A stretch of 64,000 nucleotides of DNA from Legionella_C sp963803545 (GCA_963803545.1 CAWDMX010000001.1:310001-374000), one strand, 5' to 3'; counted from the stretch's first letter, positions 16,204 to 25,549 are shown. Translations and numbers: made by a program. The notes: a model not told the origin generated them from the sequence alone.

Positions 16204-18210
16204 CTAAGCAAGCCAGGTTACAAGACAGTACTTTGTTTTGTCGGCGCAAGAAAGAAACCGTTCATAGACAGGCGCTATTTTGCTTAAGTCTTGGCTTTCG
16301 GCCCGCGCCTCAAGTTGTTTTGCACACTCAAGTAAGGCCGTAGTCGCGCAATACGTACAACTGCTCTTAAACTTATGGACTTGTGCTTTCAATTGAATCC
16401 AATTTTGAGATTCAAAATGCTTGTTTATATCACAAATAGTTGTAGTGAAGGCATCATCGAGCATCATTTGAATCATTTCACGGCACATCTCTATTGACCC
16501 TAATTGGTCGATGGCAAGCGCTTCGTCGAACAGTTTGTTTGGGGAATATTGAGTATCTTGTGGTTGTTTTTCACGTATTTCTGAAGTTTGAGCGTTAACC
16601 ACAAGCTCAAGAAGCTGCGTTAACCCGTGTTTATTTAAGGGCTTCATAAAAACTCCGGTTAACCCATATTTTAATTTATAGTCGCTTATATTTTCCGTTA
16701 AGTTATGACCGCTCAGGGCAATAATTGGGGTTTTCGTGCAATGCGTAGTTGCCTCGAATTGGCTCATTTTTTTTGCAAGCTCCAATCCTGAGTAATCCGG
16801 AAGGCTAATGTCGGTCACCACGAAGTCGAAAGAATTTGACACAAATAAGGCATACGCATCCGTGCTGTTTTCTGCTTCTAAAACCTGTACGTTTTCCTGC
16901 ATAAGCATGGTCTTAGTAACGGTTCTAGCAATTGGATTATCTTCAACCAGAAGCACTTTGGCTGTGGGCTTATCGTCTTCAGATGGGTGTTTATTCTTAT
17001 TTTCGTACTCTATTTTTTTTATATTATCGTGGCTCAACGCAGACGCCAATTGCGAGTAGTTGTTGGGTGAACTTGCTTTTTTAAACGGCAGCGTTAGTGA
17101 AATACAGGTGCCTTTATTCACTTCGCTTTCAATTAAAACCTCGCCTTTTAATAATTGCAGATACTTTTGAACAATATGAAGACCAACCCCGTAGCCATCA
17201 AATTTTCCTTCATTCGCCGTATTAGCACGGTAAAACTGCTCAAAAACCTTGCTGACCTCTTCCTTTGGAATACCAATTCCGGTATCAATTATTTGGATTT
17301 TGGTAAGTATGGTGTCGTTTTGTTGGGCCACGAGGCTTGCGACAACAGTAATACTACCATTGTGCGTAAACTTAATAGCATTGCTTAAAATATTTAAAAT
17401 GATGCGGTACAGTTTTTCTTTATCAGACTCTATAAATTGAGGCAAGGCCTTATCCATTTCCAGTTTGAAATCAATTGATTTTATTTGCAGGGATGGACGT
17501 TCCAATTCAAAAATACTGCGCAAAAGATCCTCTAAGTTAAATACGCTCACCCGTAGAGATTTATGACCAACCGTATCTGATGCCACAATATCAAGCACAC
17601 TGTTTAAGAGGGATAAAAGCTGCTCCCCACTAATATTGAGCATTCGAGCGTATTGTTTTATCTCATTTTCCTGCGACTGCATTTCAACCACGCTCGAAAG
17701 ACCAATGATACCGGTAAGCGGTGTTCTTATATCATGGCTCATATTAGCAATGAACTCGGCCTTCGCTTTATTTGCGTGCTCAAGCTTTTTTACCAACTCT
17801 TTTCTTTCGGTTATATCAACGGATATGCCGATAATACCTAGCAAATGGTTATCTCTATCTAAAATAGGAACTCTATCGGTTAGGAAGTAAATCAGTTTTC
17901 CATTGGCGTGTTTGATTGGGGGATCTTCACGATTAGTAATCGGCTTCTTGGTTGTTAAAACGTGCTCACTATCCTCTCTAAATTGCTGCCGAGCCTCCGT
18001 TGACCATCCGCACATTTCAGCCATATCCTCAAAGTCCAGTCCGATAAATTGATTAATATCCTCGAGTCCAAACATATCAAGTACATTCTGATTGCATCCC
18101 TGCGCTTTAAGCGAGGTATCAAACCAATAAACATTGCCCGGCATACACATTATGATGGTTTCATAATAGTCTTTTATCCTTTGCGTAGTTTCAATTTGAC
18201 GCGCATCCAT
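16204..18210 (-). CDS. Hybrid sensor histidine kinase, PAS-HisKA-HATPase-REC-HPt
   Basis: Soluble phosphorelay kinase of 668 residues with no membrane segment. Order: PAS (about 15-135), HisKA with H159 in SHDIRTPL, HATPase with N277 (NILSNAIKF), DTGIG (309-313) and GYGVGLHIV (G341, G343), receiver with D467 in VVTDISL and K523 in FMKPL, and HPt with H612 in VHKFKSS. All four phosphorelay steps are in one chain, so output should go to a separate receiver. ATG at 18210 has GGAGGTG upstream; the longer frame to 18261 lies in the upstream gene. It starts two bases after the stop of the 460-residue orphan gene, so they form one operon. Confidence 0.93.
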   Translation of the reverse strand: MDARQIETTQRIKDYYETIIMCMPGNVYWFDTSLKAQGCNQNVLDMFGLEDINQFIGLDFEDMAEMCGWSTEARQQFREDSEHVLTTKKPITNREDPPIKHANGKLIYFLTDRVPILDRDNHLLGIIGISVDITERKELVKKLEHANKAKAEFIANMSHDIRTPLTGIIGLSSVVEMQSQENEIKQYARMLNISGEQLLSLLNSVLDIVASDTVGHKSLRVSVFNLEDLLRSIFELERPSLQIKSIDFKLEMDKALPQFIESDKEKLYRIILNILSNAIKFTHNGSITVVASLVAQQNDTILTKIQIIDTGIGIPKEEVSKVFEQFYRANTANEGKFDGYGVGLHIVQKYLQLLKGEVLIESEVNKGTCISLTLPFKKASSPNNYSQLASALSHDNIKKIEYENKNKHPSEDDKPTAKVLLVEDNPIARTVTKTMLMQENVQVLEAENSTDAYALFVSNSFDFVVTDISLPDYSGLELAKKMSQFEATTHCTKTPIIALSGHNLTENISDYKLKYGLTGVFMKPLNKHGLTQLLELVVNAQTSEIREKQPQDTQYSPNKLFDEALAIDQLGSIEMCREMIQMMLDDAFTTTICDINKHFESQNWIQLKAQVHKFKSSCTYCATTALLECAKQLEARAESQDLSKIAPVYERFLSCADKTKYCLVTWLA

Positions 18211-18212
18211 GG

Positions 18213-19595
18213 TCACACCTCCGGTTTCAGTGGCAAAACGGTCAAAGTTTGGGCCGCACACGTGCTTTGCGCAAAAAACCCAAGGTTCCTTGAGGCCTTA
18301 GATAAAAGATCGGTTGCAAACAAATTTTCTAGTTCGTCGGACTGTCTTGAGTAAAACAAAAGCCCCCTACTATCGTTCGGGATGACCCAGTCGAGGGTTG
18401 TGATATAGACGACGGGTGGAAATAAGCTTTTGCCCGCTTTGGTTAAAGAATGGTGTTTTATCTGAATTTGGTTTTCAGATAGGGGAAGCAAAGAGCAGGT
18501 TTGCGTTGACCAATCTTGTGAGCCTTGGGCTATAACAATCGCATTACCAATGCTAAAGAGCGCTTCCATACTCACAACGTCAAGAGTTACAGGTTTGCAT
18601 TTTTGCCATAGAGCATTATGCGTTTTATTGCCGCCGTTTTCTTGTAATAACCGAAGGCATTTTATAGTTGCGTCTTTCTCAGCATCCGCAGAAAAAAAAT
18701 CGGTGTTACTATCGAGGTCAAAGAGCAAGCACAGTTTCTCGCAGGTAATGAGGCCTTTAACCGCACTGAAAATGTTCTCAAAAGGTGAGGTCGTTGAAAG
18801 CTCAATACCAAATTCATCGCCTATTTCGCGAAGTCGAGTTTCGTACTCGTGCGTGTGCTCTTGAATTATGGTGATTAACTTATTCAGTGCGTGCCGACTC
18901 ATTTTATTCTGCAAGAATAATTTAAAGCCAAAGAGTATATACCCTTCTGAAGACATATGAAAAAGTAATTTTGGCCTTCGTTCATGGTTGGATAAGGCCT
19001 TAATTATTTCACAATTTTTTTTAAAATCATGAAACAAAACTCGTTCAAAAGGACTGTTTGTCGCTAAGGAGATATCCTCAATAATACAATGTTCGGGAAT
19101 GGGTAATTGATGGTCAATAAGGGGCCGTATACTACCATTGCTAAAAACAGCGCTTAGAGCGCCTCCGAACATGCATCCCGCGCTCACAAAACTATCAAAA
19201 CCCCTAAAATCATCGGTGTATTTTTGTGATGTCCACGGAGAAATATACATGCCGTTCCCAGAAGGTAATGAAATTGGAATAAATATCTCACCATGTCGTT
19301 TAGGATTATACAAACTTACTGACGCTGCTGAAGAAATAGGCAAACAGGTTGTAGTGCTGTACGTTAATAGCTTTTTTAATAACGAGGATACCTTTTTATA
19401 CGCTTTTGACTGCGGACGATAGTGTTCGTCTGAAAATTTTAAATTATGGCTTGAGACCCTAACGTGACGATTATTTTGACCCAAGTCTGTTAAATCCGTA
19501 GAAATAACAACCAGGCCTTTTTGGAAAAGCTCAGGGTCCACGTTAAAAACGCTTTGTGATCCTGTAAAGTTTGCATCGTCCGTAGTTTTTTTCAT
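18213..19595 (-). CDS. Orphan 460-residue protein coupled to the hybrid kinase
   Basis: Family not recognised. The protein is soluble, without signal peptide or membrane helices. It mixes alpha and beta stretches; notable segments are EIFIPISLPSGNGMYISPW (about 103-121), VSAGCMFGGALSAVF and EKLCLLFDLDSNTDFF, which looks like a buried strand with acidic residues. ATG at 19595 has GGAG 5 nt upstream. Its stop is 2 bases before the kinase ATG, a strong sign of co-function: it may be a ligand-sensing partner, as H-NOX-like or FIST-like proteins are for other soluble kinases. That role is inference from position. Confidence 0.75.
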   Translation of the reverse strand: MKKTTDDANFTGSQSVFNVDPELFQKGLVVISTDLTDLGQNNRHVRVSSHNLKFSDEHYRPQSKAYKKVSSLLKKLLTYSTTTCLPISSAASVSLYNPKRHGEIFIPISLPSGNGMYISPWTSQKYTDDFRGFDSFVSAGCMFGGALSAVFSNGSIRPLIDHQLPIPEHCIIEDISLATNSPFERVLFHDFKKNCEIIKALSNHERRPKLLFHMSSEGYILFGFKLFLQNKMSRHALNKLITIIQEHTHEYETRLREIGDEFGIELSTTSPFENIFSAVKGLITCEKLCLLFDLDSNTDFFSADAEKDATIKCLRLLQENGGNKTHNALWQKCKPVTLDVVSMEALFSIGNAIVIAQGSQDWSTQTCSLLPLSENQIQIKHHSLTKAGKSLFPPVVYITTLDWVIPNDSRGLLFYSRQSDELENLFATDLLSKASRNLGFFAQSTCAAQTLTVLPLKPEV

Positions 19596-19944
19596 TTAAC
19601 TCCAAAATGATTACAGAAGTTTTAGTTAAATTATAGAACAGCATTTTATTTTCGTTGTGCCCGCTTTTTTAGACCGCTGAAAACGACGCAAACGCGCTCA
19701 GGGCGACGTCACAACTTTAAGAAATACCATAAAGAAGCTTTGCACCGCGTGCTTGTTTTAATTAGGAGACCGTTTCAGACCAAATTTCATGCATGTTGTA
19801 ACATCTTACATATCACAATACGCGTATTTAAACAAGAAAAATGCTTTAAATATATATAGAATGAAATAAAAATAGTCTTTTTAATCCATGCAAAAGTCCA
19901 GTTTGTACTATACTTCCCATAGAAAACCGATACGGAGAGTCCTT
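19596..19944. other. Divergent control region of the signalling block
   Basis: About 350 AT-rich bases between the kinase operon and the PAS-REC gene. On the minus strand a perfect TATAAT (19635-19630) lies 35 bases before the orphan gene ATG, without a clear -35 box. No clear promoter was found for the rightward gene. Shared control of both transcripts is possible. Confidence 0.4.
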
Positions 19945-20907
19945 ATGTCGCAATCATTAAACGGGGAAAATAGCCTTGATGGATTGTTTTCAAATTACGC
20001 CGAATTGCTCCAATTAATGCCGAATCTGGTGTACATATTAGACAAGGATGGGAGGTTTTTGCAGGGAAATACTAATCTGATGACGCTACTAGGCATCGAA
20101 AAAGCCAGTGATTTACAAACCACATTGTACAATCGGCTGACCGAGTGCGATCGATTCTCAAGCACGCGCGCACAAGTTTTACAAAATCACGATATTACGA
20201 CCATGCTTGGCGGGGAAAAGCAGACGGACACTGCTGAGCCTCCGGTAGTTGATGCGGCCGGCGCTATTACCTACTACCAGGCAACCCGGGTGCCATTGAA
20301 AGATAAATACAGCCAAACGCAGGGACTTTTGGTCGTACTAACGGATATTAGCGAGCGCAAAAAACTCGAGCAGCAACTATGCCAACTCAAACAGCTAAAG
20401 CCCAAACCACCTTCAGCGAATGGCTATTTTTCCAGTCGTCCTCCGGGTGTAATTCGCAACAGCGATACCGAACCGTACCTGTTGATAATAGAAGACAGCC
20501 CTGTCGCCTTAAAAGCCTCACAAGCTCTTTTTTTACAAGCCAATTGTCGGGTCGATACCGCACTCACCGGCGATGCGGCTCTAAACTTGTTTGTCCCAGG
20601 AAAATACGACTTTGTGCTCATGGATATTGGTTTAGAAAACAACTCCGGATACGCTGTTGCTAAAGAAATTCGGCAAAAAGAAAAAGGAAGCAGCTACAAG
20701 GTGCCTATTATTGCGCTCACAGGATTTTCAGCAAAAAACGTTATAGCCGACTGCTTAGACTACACAATGGAAGGCGCGCTTGAAAAACCGCTTACGCAGC
20801 TTCGAGTTAAAGAAATAATTCAGCGCTATATTTTAGGAAACAATATTACTATCAAAGGGTTGGATTCGGTGGACGCGCAACACTCCAACAGCCAGCCACT
20901 GAGATAA
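19945..20907 (+). CDS. PAS-receiver protein without a kinase core
   Basis: A 320-residue soluble protein: PAS domain (about 15-140, ending in the usual VLTDISERKKLEQQL), a short linker, then a receiver domain with E183-D184, the phosphoacceptor D227 in VLMDIGL, T259 in ALTG and K281 in EKPL. The HisKA and HATPase domains that normally sit between PAS and REC are absent. The PAS start (MPNLVYILDKDG) resembles that of the divergent hybrid kinase. ATG at 19945 has GGAG upstream; the frame is open to 19888. It may receive phosphate from the HPt of the kinase at 16204; this is inference. Confidence 0.88.
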   Translation: MSQSLNGENSLDGLFSNYAELLQLMPNLVYILDKDGRFLQGNTNLMTLLGIEKASDLQTTLYNRLTECDRFSSTRAQVLQNHDITTMLGGEKQTDTAEPPVVDAAGAITYYQATRVPLKDKYSQTQGLLVVLTDISERKKLEQQLCQLKQLKPKPPSANGYFSSRPPGVIRNSDTEPYLLIIEDSPVALKASQALFLQANCRVDTALTGDAALNLFVPGKYDFVLMDIGLENNSGYAVAKEIRQKEKGSSYKVPIIALTGFSAKNVIADCLDYTMEGALEKPLTQLRVKEIIQRYILGNNITIKGLDSVDAQHSNSQPLR

Positions 20908-21214
20908 CTTAGAATTGCGGCTCCTAAAGTGGCCTTTTTTGCAACGGGCTTTGTCCGAAACCTTTCTTATTCCGCCCACAACGCTAAACCAATGGGGTCC
21001 ATTAAAATGGGCTACACAGTTAGGAACAGTCGGTTAAGCTAACAGGAGCATTGGTGTCCCGAAAAAAGGCAACGCCAACCCTCATCCGTAGCCAAAACAG
21101 CTATTCATTCTCATTTATTGCCCGATACCCGTTAACACGATCGCCTTGCCGTATAAAAGATATGCGGGCTCACGCAGGAAAACAGGGCAAGTTGCAAAAC
21201 CTCAGGCCTGTAAT
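20908..21214. other. Intergenic stretch, nothing firm
   Basis: About 300 bases after the PAS-REC gene. A short GGC/GCC pairing followed by six T (around 20921-20940) could be a weak terminator. A GTG-initiated frame beginning near 21051 has a fair ribosome site but no recognisable features and runs into the opposite gene, so it is not called. Confidence 0.3.
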
Positions 21215-22549
21215 TTATGCGCATCTCCTGTCTTTAGACGCGGGTGAAACGTCTGATTCATTAGACCGCCCCGCTTGAGCCGAAGACGGGCTAAAAAATG
21301 CAGCCGGCGCTCGCCCAACAGAAATATTTATTTGCCGATTAGCGGCAGACTTGGGTACTGTTCCGTACATTAAAAGCGATGAATCAACAGATGCCAAAGC
21401 CTTTACTTGCTCCTCTGTTGGCGGATAGATGGGAATAACGCCATGAGTCTGCATGCCGTGGTAGGCGTCGTTATTTACTTTTACTAAGTCATGGAGGTCT
21501 GGTAAGGAGCGCATCCCACATAGATCGCACATTTTTGTGCATTTACCTTCGTGATTCGCCACCCTTATACTAAACGTATAATGCTGTCCGGGTTGCTGCA
21601 GAATCTTTTTATTATCTTGTAGATAAAATAGTAAATTAGTTTCTGCACAATGCTGCATCAGATAGGTTATTTCGCTCACCGTGTATTTATTGACGCGCTC
21701 CCAAAGCTTATCAACAGCGGCCTCTAACGCAGCAAACGATACACCAACACGGATTAAGGCCTTTTTATAAGACTTTAACAACTCCATCCTTGGGTAAAGT
21801 ACATTAGATTCAAAAGTAAAAGGATGCACGCATTTGGCAATAAAATTTACGTTGGCTTCAAGCCTACTGGCAAAATAAGCCATGTCTAGTACAAAGGGAT
21901 AGAATTCGTTGCATTCGCCTGTTGCGTTTGTTTTAAGAAACTTGGCGTGCTCTTCTTTAACGGCAAGCTTTTTCATAAAATCATCAATCACTTGCAAATC
22001 CTTTCGAAACTCACTGTTAAGAAACGGAAAGCGTTTGCAAAAAATGTCCCAACCCGCATCAGAGTCTTGAGTTAGCCGTGCGCGCTGTATGGCCGTAGGT
22101 AGCCAGCGTATTAAAAAAACTTTTTTCTTTTCTCGGTACTCACTAAGATACGCGGTATGCTTATTCGAGCAATCCGTATCGTCGGGTGCCTTAAAGAGAC
22201 GTTCCGCAATGCTCACCTCTAAATTCTGATAATTAGGCAAAAAGGGCACGAATGTTATTTTTTCATTACCAAGTGTTGCTAACGAAGCGGCCAGTGCCTC
22301 GCTTTCTTCAGGTGTTCCAAAGCCAGAAAGAGCCACATGAACCGTCGGCTCAGTCTGTTCATCGGATATAGACAGATAAAAAGTCGCCATCTTCTTTTTA
22401 ATTTGTCTTGTTTTCATTTTGTTCGATGCTTTTTGACTGGATAATTGGTTTAAAACGGCGTTTACCATTGGTAGAAACTTTTCTGGTACTGGGCGCTCGT
22501 CATCAAACAAAGTTAAGCTGCCCATAGTGACGGTCTTCGAATAAGGCAT
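21215..22549 (-). CDS. Orphan protein with a C-terminal zinc deaminase-like signature
   Basis: A 444-residue soluble protein. An N-terminal helical half is unfamiliar. From about residue 270 there is a pattern like the cytidine-deaminase fold: C301-A-E303 in QHCAETNLLFYL (zinc ligand and catalytic glutamate), then 37 residues later C341-D-L-C344 in KMCDLCGM (zinc pair), followed by THGVIPIYPP. This spacing and the trailing HG...P are reminiscent of the OTT_1508-like deaminases of Orientia, Wolbachia and fungi. The last 40 residues are low-complexity and Ser/Ala-rich, as in some secretion tails. Substrate and catalytic activity are not known; the family call is from motif reading only. ATG 22549 has GGAA upstream. 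It stands alone, beside decayed mobile DNA. Confidence 0.6.
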   Translation of the reverse strand: MPYSKTVTMGSLTLFDDERPVPEKFLPMVNAVLNQLSSQKASNKMKTRQIKKKMATFYLSISDEQTEPTVHVALSGFGTPEESEALAASLATLGNEKITFVPFLPNYQNLEVSIAERLFKAPDDTDCSNKHTAYLSEYREKKKVFLIRWLPTAIQRARLTQDSDAGWDIFCKRFPFLNSEFRKDLQVIDDFMKKLAVKEEHAKFLKTNATGECNEFYPFVLDMAYFASRLEANVNFIAKCVHPFTFESNVLYPRMELLKSYKKALIRVGVSFAALEAAVDKLWERVNKYTVSEITYLMQHCAETNLLFYLQDNKKILQQPGQHYTFSIRVANHEGKCTKMCDLCGMRSLPDLHDLVKVNNDAYHGMQTHGVIPIYPPTEEQVKALASVDSSLLMYGTVPKSAANRQINISVGRAPAAFFSPSSAQAGRSNESDVSPASKDRRCA

Positions 22550-22646
22550 AATCTGTATTCCATAATTAATAATAATTGATACACGGCTCGGTAGTTTTAC
22601 TTACGGATGCTGCGCTAATAAAGTCAATATCCAACAGTGCATTGTA

Positions 22647-22778
22647 CTATTCACTCTTTGGAGGGGCTAACGGTCCATCTGGGAGCACCGTGTAATGATA
22701 GCTTTTAGCCGATTTCAGTTGCTCCTGAGTTAATTTTGCTCCACTTAAAATGCTCTAATCAAGCTCGACTTTAGCCAC
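22647..22778 (-). pseudogene. Remnant of a small gene with an in-frame TAG
   Basis: On the minus strand GTG (22778) reads AKVELD, then TAG (22757-22755), then a coherent tail SILSGAKLTQEQLKSAKSYH and onward to ...DGPLAPPKSE with a stop at 22649-22647. The peptide has normal composition on both sides of the TAG, which suggests one gene broken by a nonsense change, or the C-terminal scrap of a longer one. Family unknown. Confidence 0.35.
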
Positions 22779-22877
22779 TTTTAATTCGCTGCTTGAAAAT
22801 TAATAAAAATAGATTGCCAACACTGATAAACGCTTTATGCTTTCGTTCGACTAAAAACGATGCATGGAGTATGAGCG

Positions 22878-23090
22878 TTGACGCCGGAGATTTTAGCAGT
22901 TTTAACAACATTTTTATCTGAATTGTCACGCCCAACGTGGAAAAACATCCAAATTCTTTTGATTGGGGCACAACCCTTTGCCGAGGTTCACGTCGTGTTA
23001 GCAATGCGCTGTGGGTTATCGGGCTTGCCTTCGTTCGTAGTTTTTCGAAGTATCATCGTGTTCATAAGAGGGTGTCCGGAAAGTCCAACC
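22878..23090 (+). pseudogene. N-terminal remnant of a DDE transposase (IS701/IS4-like)
   Basis: Two overlapping frames join into one transposase-like stretch: LTTFLSELSRPTWKNIQILL in the first frame, then LCRGSRRVSNALWVIGL and FSKYHRVHKR in another. A frameshift near 22970-22985 breaks it, and no DDE core follows. The order matches the beginning of IS701-type transposases. The remnant is decayed, not mobile. Confidence 0.5.
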
Positions 23091-23260
23091 GTGCGGCCGG
23101 CTCATCAAGGAGCTGTGAAAAAATGACTTTCGCTTTGTCATCAATATGCAATTCTTTAGCGTTTGATCGCGTGCAACTGTATTGAAAAACCAAAAATAAC
23201 ACCATTTTTGTTGTGACAACCCATGGATATACGGTGCCATCCTTAAACTAACGTATCTGA

Positions 23261-23550
23261 TCAGCCTGGGCTAATTCGCCGCACCATCATTCCAATTGCA
23301 GCAAATTTCACAAATATTTCACTAATCTGCGGCAAAAAATCGTAGTCGTTGCTTAGTCGTCGTTGATAACTCATCCAGCCGAATGTGCGCTCAACTATGC
23401 ACCGTAATTTCACAATTTTAAATATCTTTCGGGGTCGCTTAATCACCGTCCAAACAATATCAAAAAGAGTAAAGAGCCGGGTCAGTCAGCTTACTTTCGT
23501 GTACTCACCATCAGCCCATATTGGCTTTATAGTACCGAAGTAAACCATGA
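23261..23550 (-). pseudogene. C-terminal remnant of an IS5-family transposase
   Basis: Reading the minus strand, IKPIWADGEYTKVS is followed by an in-frame TGA and then LFDIVWTVIKRPRK...RCIVERTFGWMSYQRRLSND and FVKFAAIGMMVRRI. ERTFGWM...RRLS is the hallmark of the IS5 C-terminus containing the last catalytic glutamate. The N-terminal part is missing and terminal repeats were not found. Confidence 0.7.
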
Positions 23551-23791
23551 ATTGCGCTACAACTAATCGCGCACCAGGGTTCTGTCGCAAGCAACGCTTT
23601 AAAGCCAACGTAATAAAAACGTGTTCTTGTAAAGCTTGTTAAATAACCGGCAAAAAGTTAACGGTATTTACTAACGCATCCAATTCCTCAATAAAAAATA
23701 GAGTAACCGCTTCCCATTGGATAGAAAAATCATTACATTGTCAGCCAAAATTTAACATAAATGGTCGTTAGTCTTAAAGGGAGTTGAATCT

Positions 23792-25549
23792 ATGAACCTT
23801 ACTAAGTGTCTTGTTTTTTTATTTTCATTAGTTTTATATCAGACAGGCGTGAGTGCGGCCGAACCACGAGGCGCGTATGCGGTGCAACAATTTACCGAAT
23901 TGGCCAACGCGTACGAACAATCCTTATTTGACCACTTCCCGGAGCTAAGTTTGTACTGGGGTCGGCCAAAACCAGTTTTAGACCGATTTACAAATCCATC
24001 GTTATCGGCTCTGAAAAAATGGCACACACAAGAAAATCATTTCCTCACCGACTTACAAGAGCTTGATACCGAAGCTATGCAGCAATCCAGCCAATACCCA
24101 ACCTACTTGCTGTTGAAAGAAACTTTATTGAATAACCAAGCCAGTCGCATCTGCCACGAAGAGCTGTGGGATGTTAATCCCGTTACGGGATGGCACAATA
24201 CCCTGGCGTTCGTTGCGACCCAGCAGCCTGTGGGCACAGCCCAATTGCGTGCGTTAGCTTTGCAGCGATGGAAAAGTTTTGACCGGTATGTTGACGAGCA
24301 AATTGACAATTTAAATTACGGATTAACCGAGGGATTTTCAGCCCCTAAGTCGGCAGTGCGGCAAGTGATAGCGCAATTGCAACTGCTGATTGATGGGCCA
24401 GCAATCCAATCCCCGTTCTTTGATTTTGCAAGACGCGATGATAATGAAGTGTTTAAGCAGGAAGTTGAGGTATTGGTGGCGCATACAATCAATCCAGCTT
24501 TAAAAAAATACCAGCAATTTTTACAAAAACAATACCTACCTAAAGCACGGCAGGCAATTGGGGTTTATTTCTTGCCCCAGGGCGTAGAGTGCTACCAGGC
24601 AAAACTGCGTCAAGAGAACTCACTGGATAAAAGTCCTACTGAAATTCATCAAATTGGCAAAAACGCCCTTGCTAAGTTGGCGGTTGAAATCAAGGCTATA
24701 GGGATTAAGCTTTATCAAACGGATAGTATTCCAGCAATTTTTTCCGAGGCAAATCAACAGTCGCAAGGTTACTTTGCGACCGATGTCGATTTAATGCTTT
24801 ATAATCTGGACGCGTTAGCACGCGTTCAGAAAGAGCTGCCCAAATGGTTTTCCGACGTACCGGAGACCCCGGGAATAATTAAACCCTATCCATTGCATCG
24901 TGCTAAAACAGGGGCGTCTGGTGAGTACCAACCACCAAGTAAAAATGGCCTTGAACCGGGTATTTTTTTCATCAATACTTTTGAGGCTGAAAAACGCAGT
25001 CGTGTGGATTTAGAAGCAACGCTGTTTCACGAATTAATACCCGGACATCACTTTCAATTTGCCCTACTTAATGAAAACAAGGCGCTCCCGAGTGTAAACA
25101 GCTATTTAAATAGTACGGCATTTGTCGAGGGTTGGGCGTTATACGTGGAACGGTTAGCCGACGAAATGGGAGTGTATCGAGATGAGGTATCGCGGTTAGG
25201 CATGCTTTCAAATGAATCCTTACGCGCAGCACGCTTAGTTGTTGATACCGGTATTCATGCGTTTTACTGGACACGCCAACAAGCAATAGACTATTTGCAA
25301 AAACACACCGCATTAAGCCAATCGATTATTGAAGGTGAAGTTGATAGGTATACGATGCTTCCGGGTCAAGCAACGGCTTATCTTCTGGGTAAAAATGAGA
25401 TTCAAAAGCTGCGTAAACAGGCCGAGAATTTCTTAGAAGATGATTTTGATATTCGTCAGTTCCATTATCAAGTTTTAAAAAATGGCCTAGTGAGCTTACC
25501 TATTTTACAGCAATCTATAACCGATTGGTTGGCAACAACTAAGCATTAG
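23792..25549 (+). CDS. DUF885 family metallohydrolase, exported
   Basis: A 585-residue protein with a signal peptide (LTKCLVFLFSLVLYQTGVSAAE, cleavage about residue 22). The catalytic block is HELIPGHHF (H413, E414, H419, H420), followed by FVEGWALYVERLADEMG with the downstream glutamate, as in DUF885 peptidase-like proteins related to M32 carboxypeptidases. The family is thought to cleave peptides or esters in the periplasm; activity is unproven for most members. Length is typical. It stands alone, after the transposon graveyard. Confidence 0.85.
   Translation: MNLTKCLVFLFSLVLYQTGVSAAEPRGAYAVQQFTELANAYEQSLFDHFPELSLYWGRPKPVLDRFTNPSLSALKKWHTQENHFLTDLQELDTEAMQQSSQYPTYLLLKETLLNNQASRICHEELWDVNPVTGWHNTLAFVATQQPVGTAQLRALALQRWKSFDRYVDEQIDNLNYGLTEGFSAPKSAVRQVIAQLQLLIDGPAIQSPFFDFARRDDNEVFKQEVEVLVAHTINPALKKYQQFLQKQYLPKARQAIGVYFLPQGVECYQAKLRQENSLDKSPTEIHQIGKNALAKLAVEIKAIGIKLYQTDSIPAIFSEANQQSQGYFATDVDLMLYNLDALARVQKELPKWFSDVPETPGIIKPYPLHRAKTGASGEYQPPSKNGLEPGIFFINTFEAEKRSRVDLEATLFHELIPGHHFQFALLNENKALPSVNSYLNSTAFVEGWALYVERLADEMGVYRDEVSRLGMLSNESLRAARLVVDTGIHAFYWTRQQAIDYLQKHTALSQSIIEGEVDRYTMLPGQATAYLLGKNEIQKLRKQAENFLEDDFDIRQFHYQVLKNGLVSLPILQQSITDWLATTKH

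Noticed and set aside
18213..19595. Orphan kinase partner as a cyclodipeptide synthase
   Set aside because: Such enzymes occur in this order of bacteria and have about 240 residues, but the GxSxxNS-type motif and the C-terminal ExxxFxxxP motif are not present.
21051..21278. Plus-strand frame with AGGAG before a GTG
   Set aside because: Composition is atypical and it overlaps the deaminase-like gene antisense; no similarity recognised.
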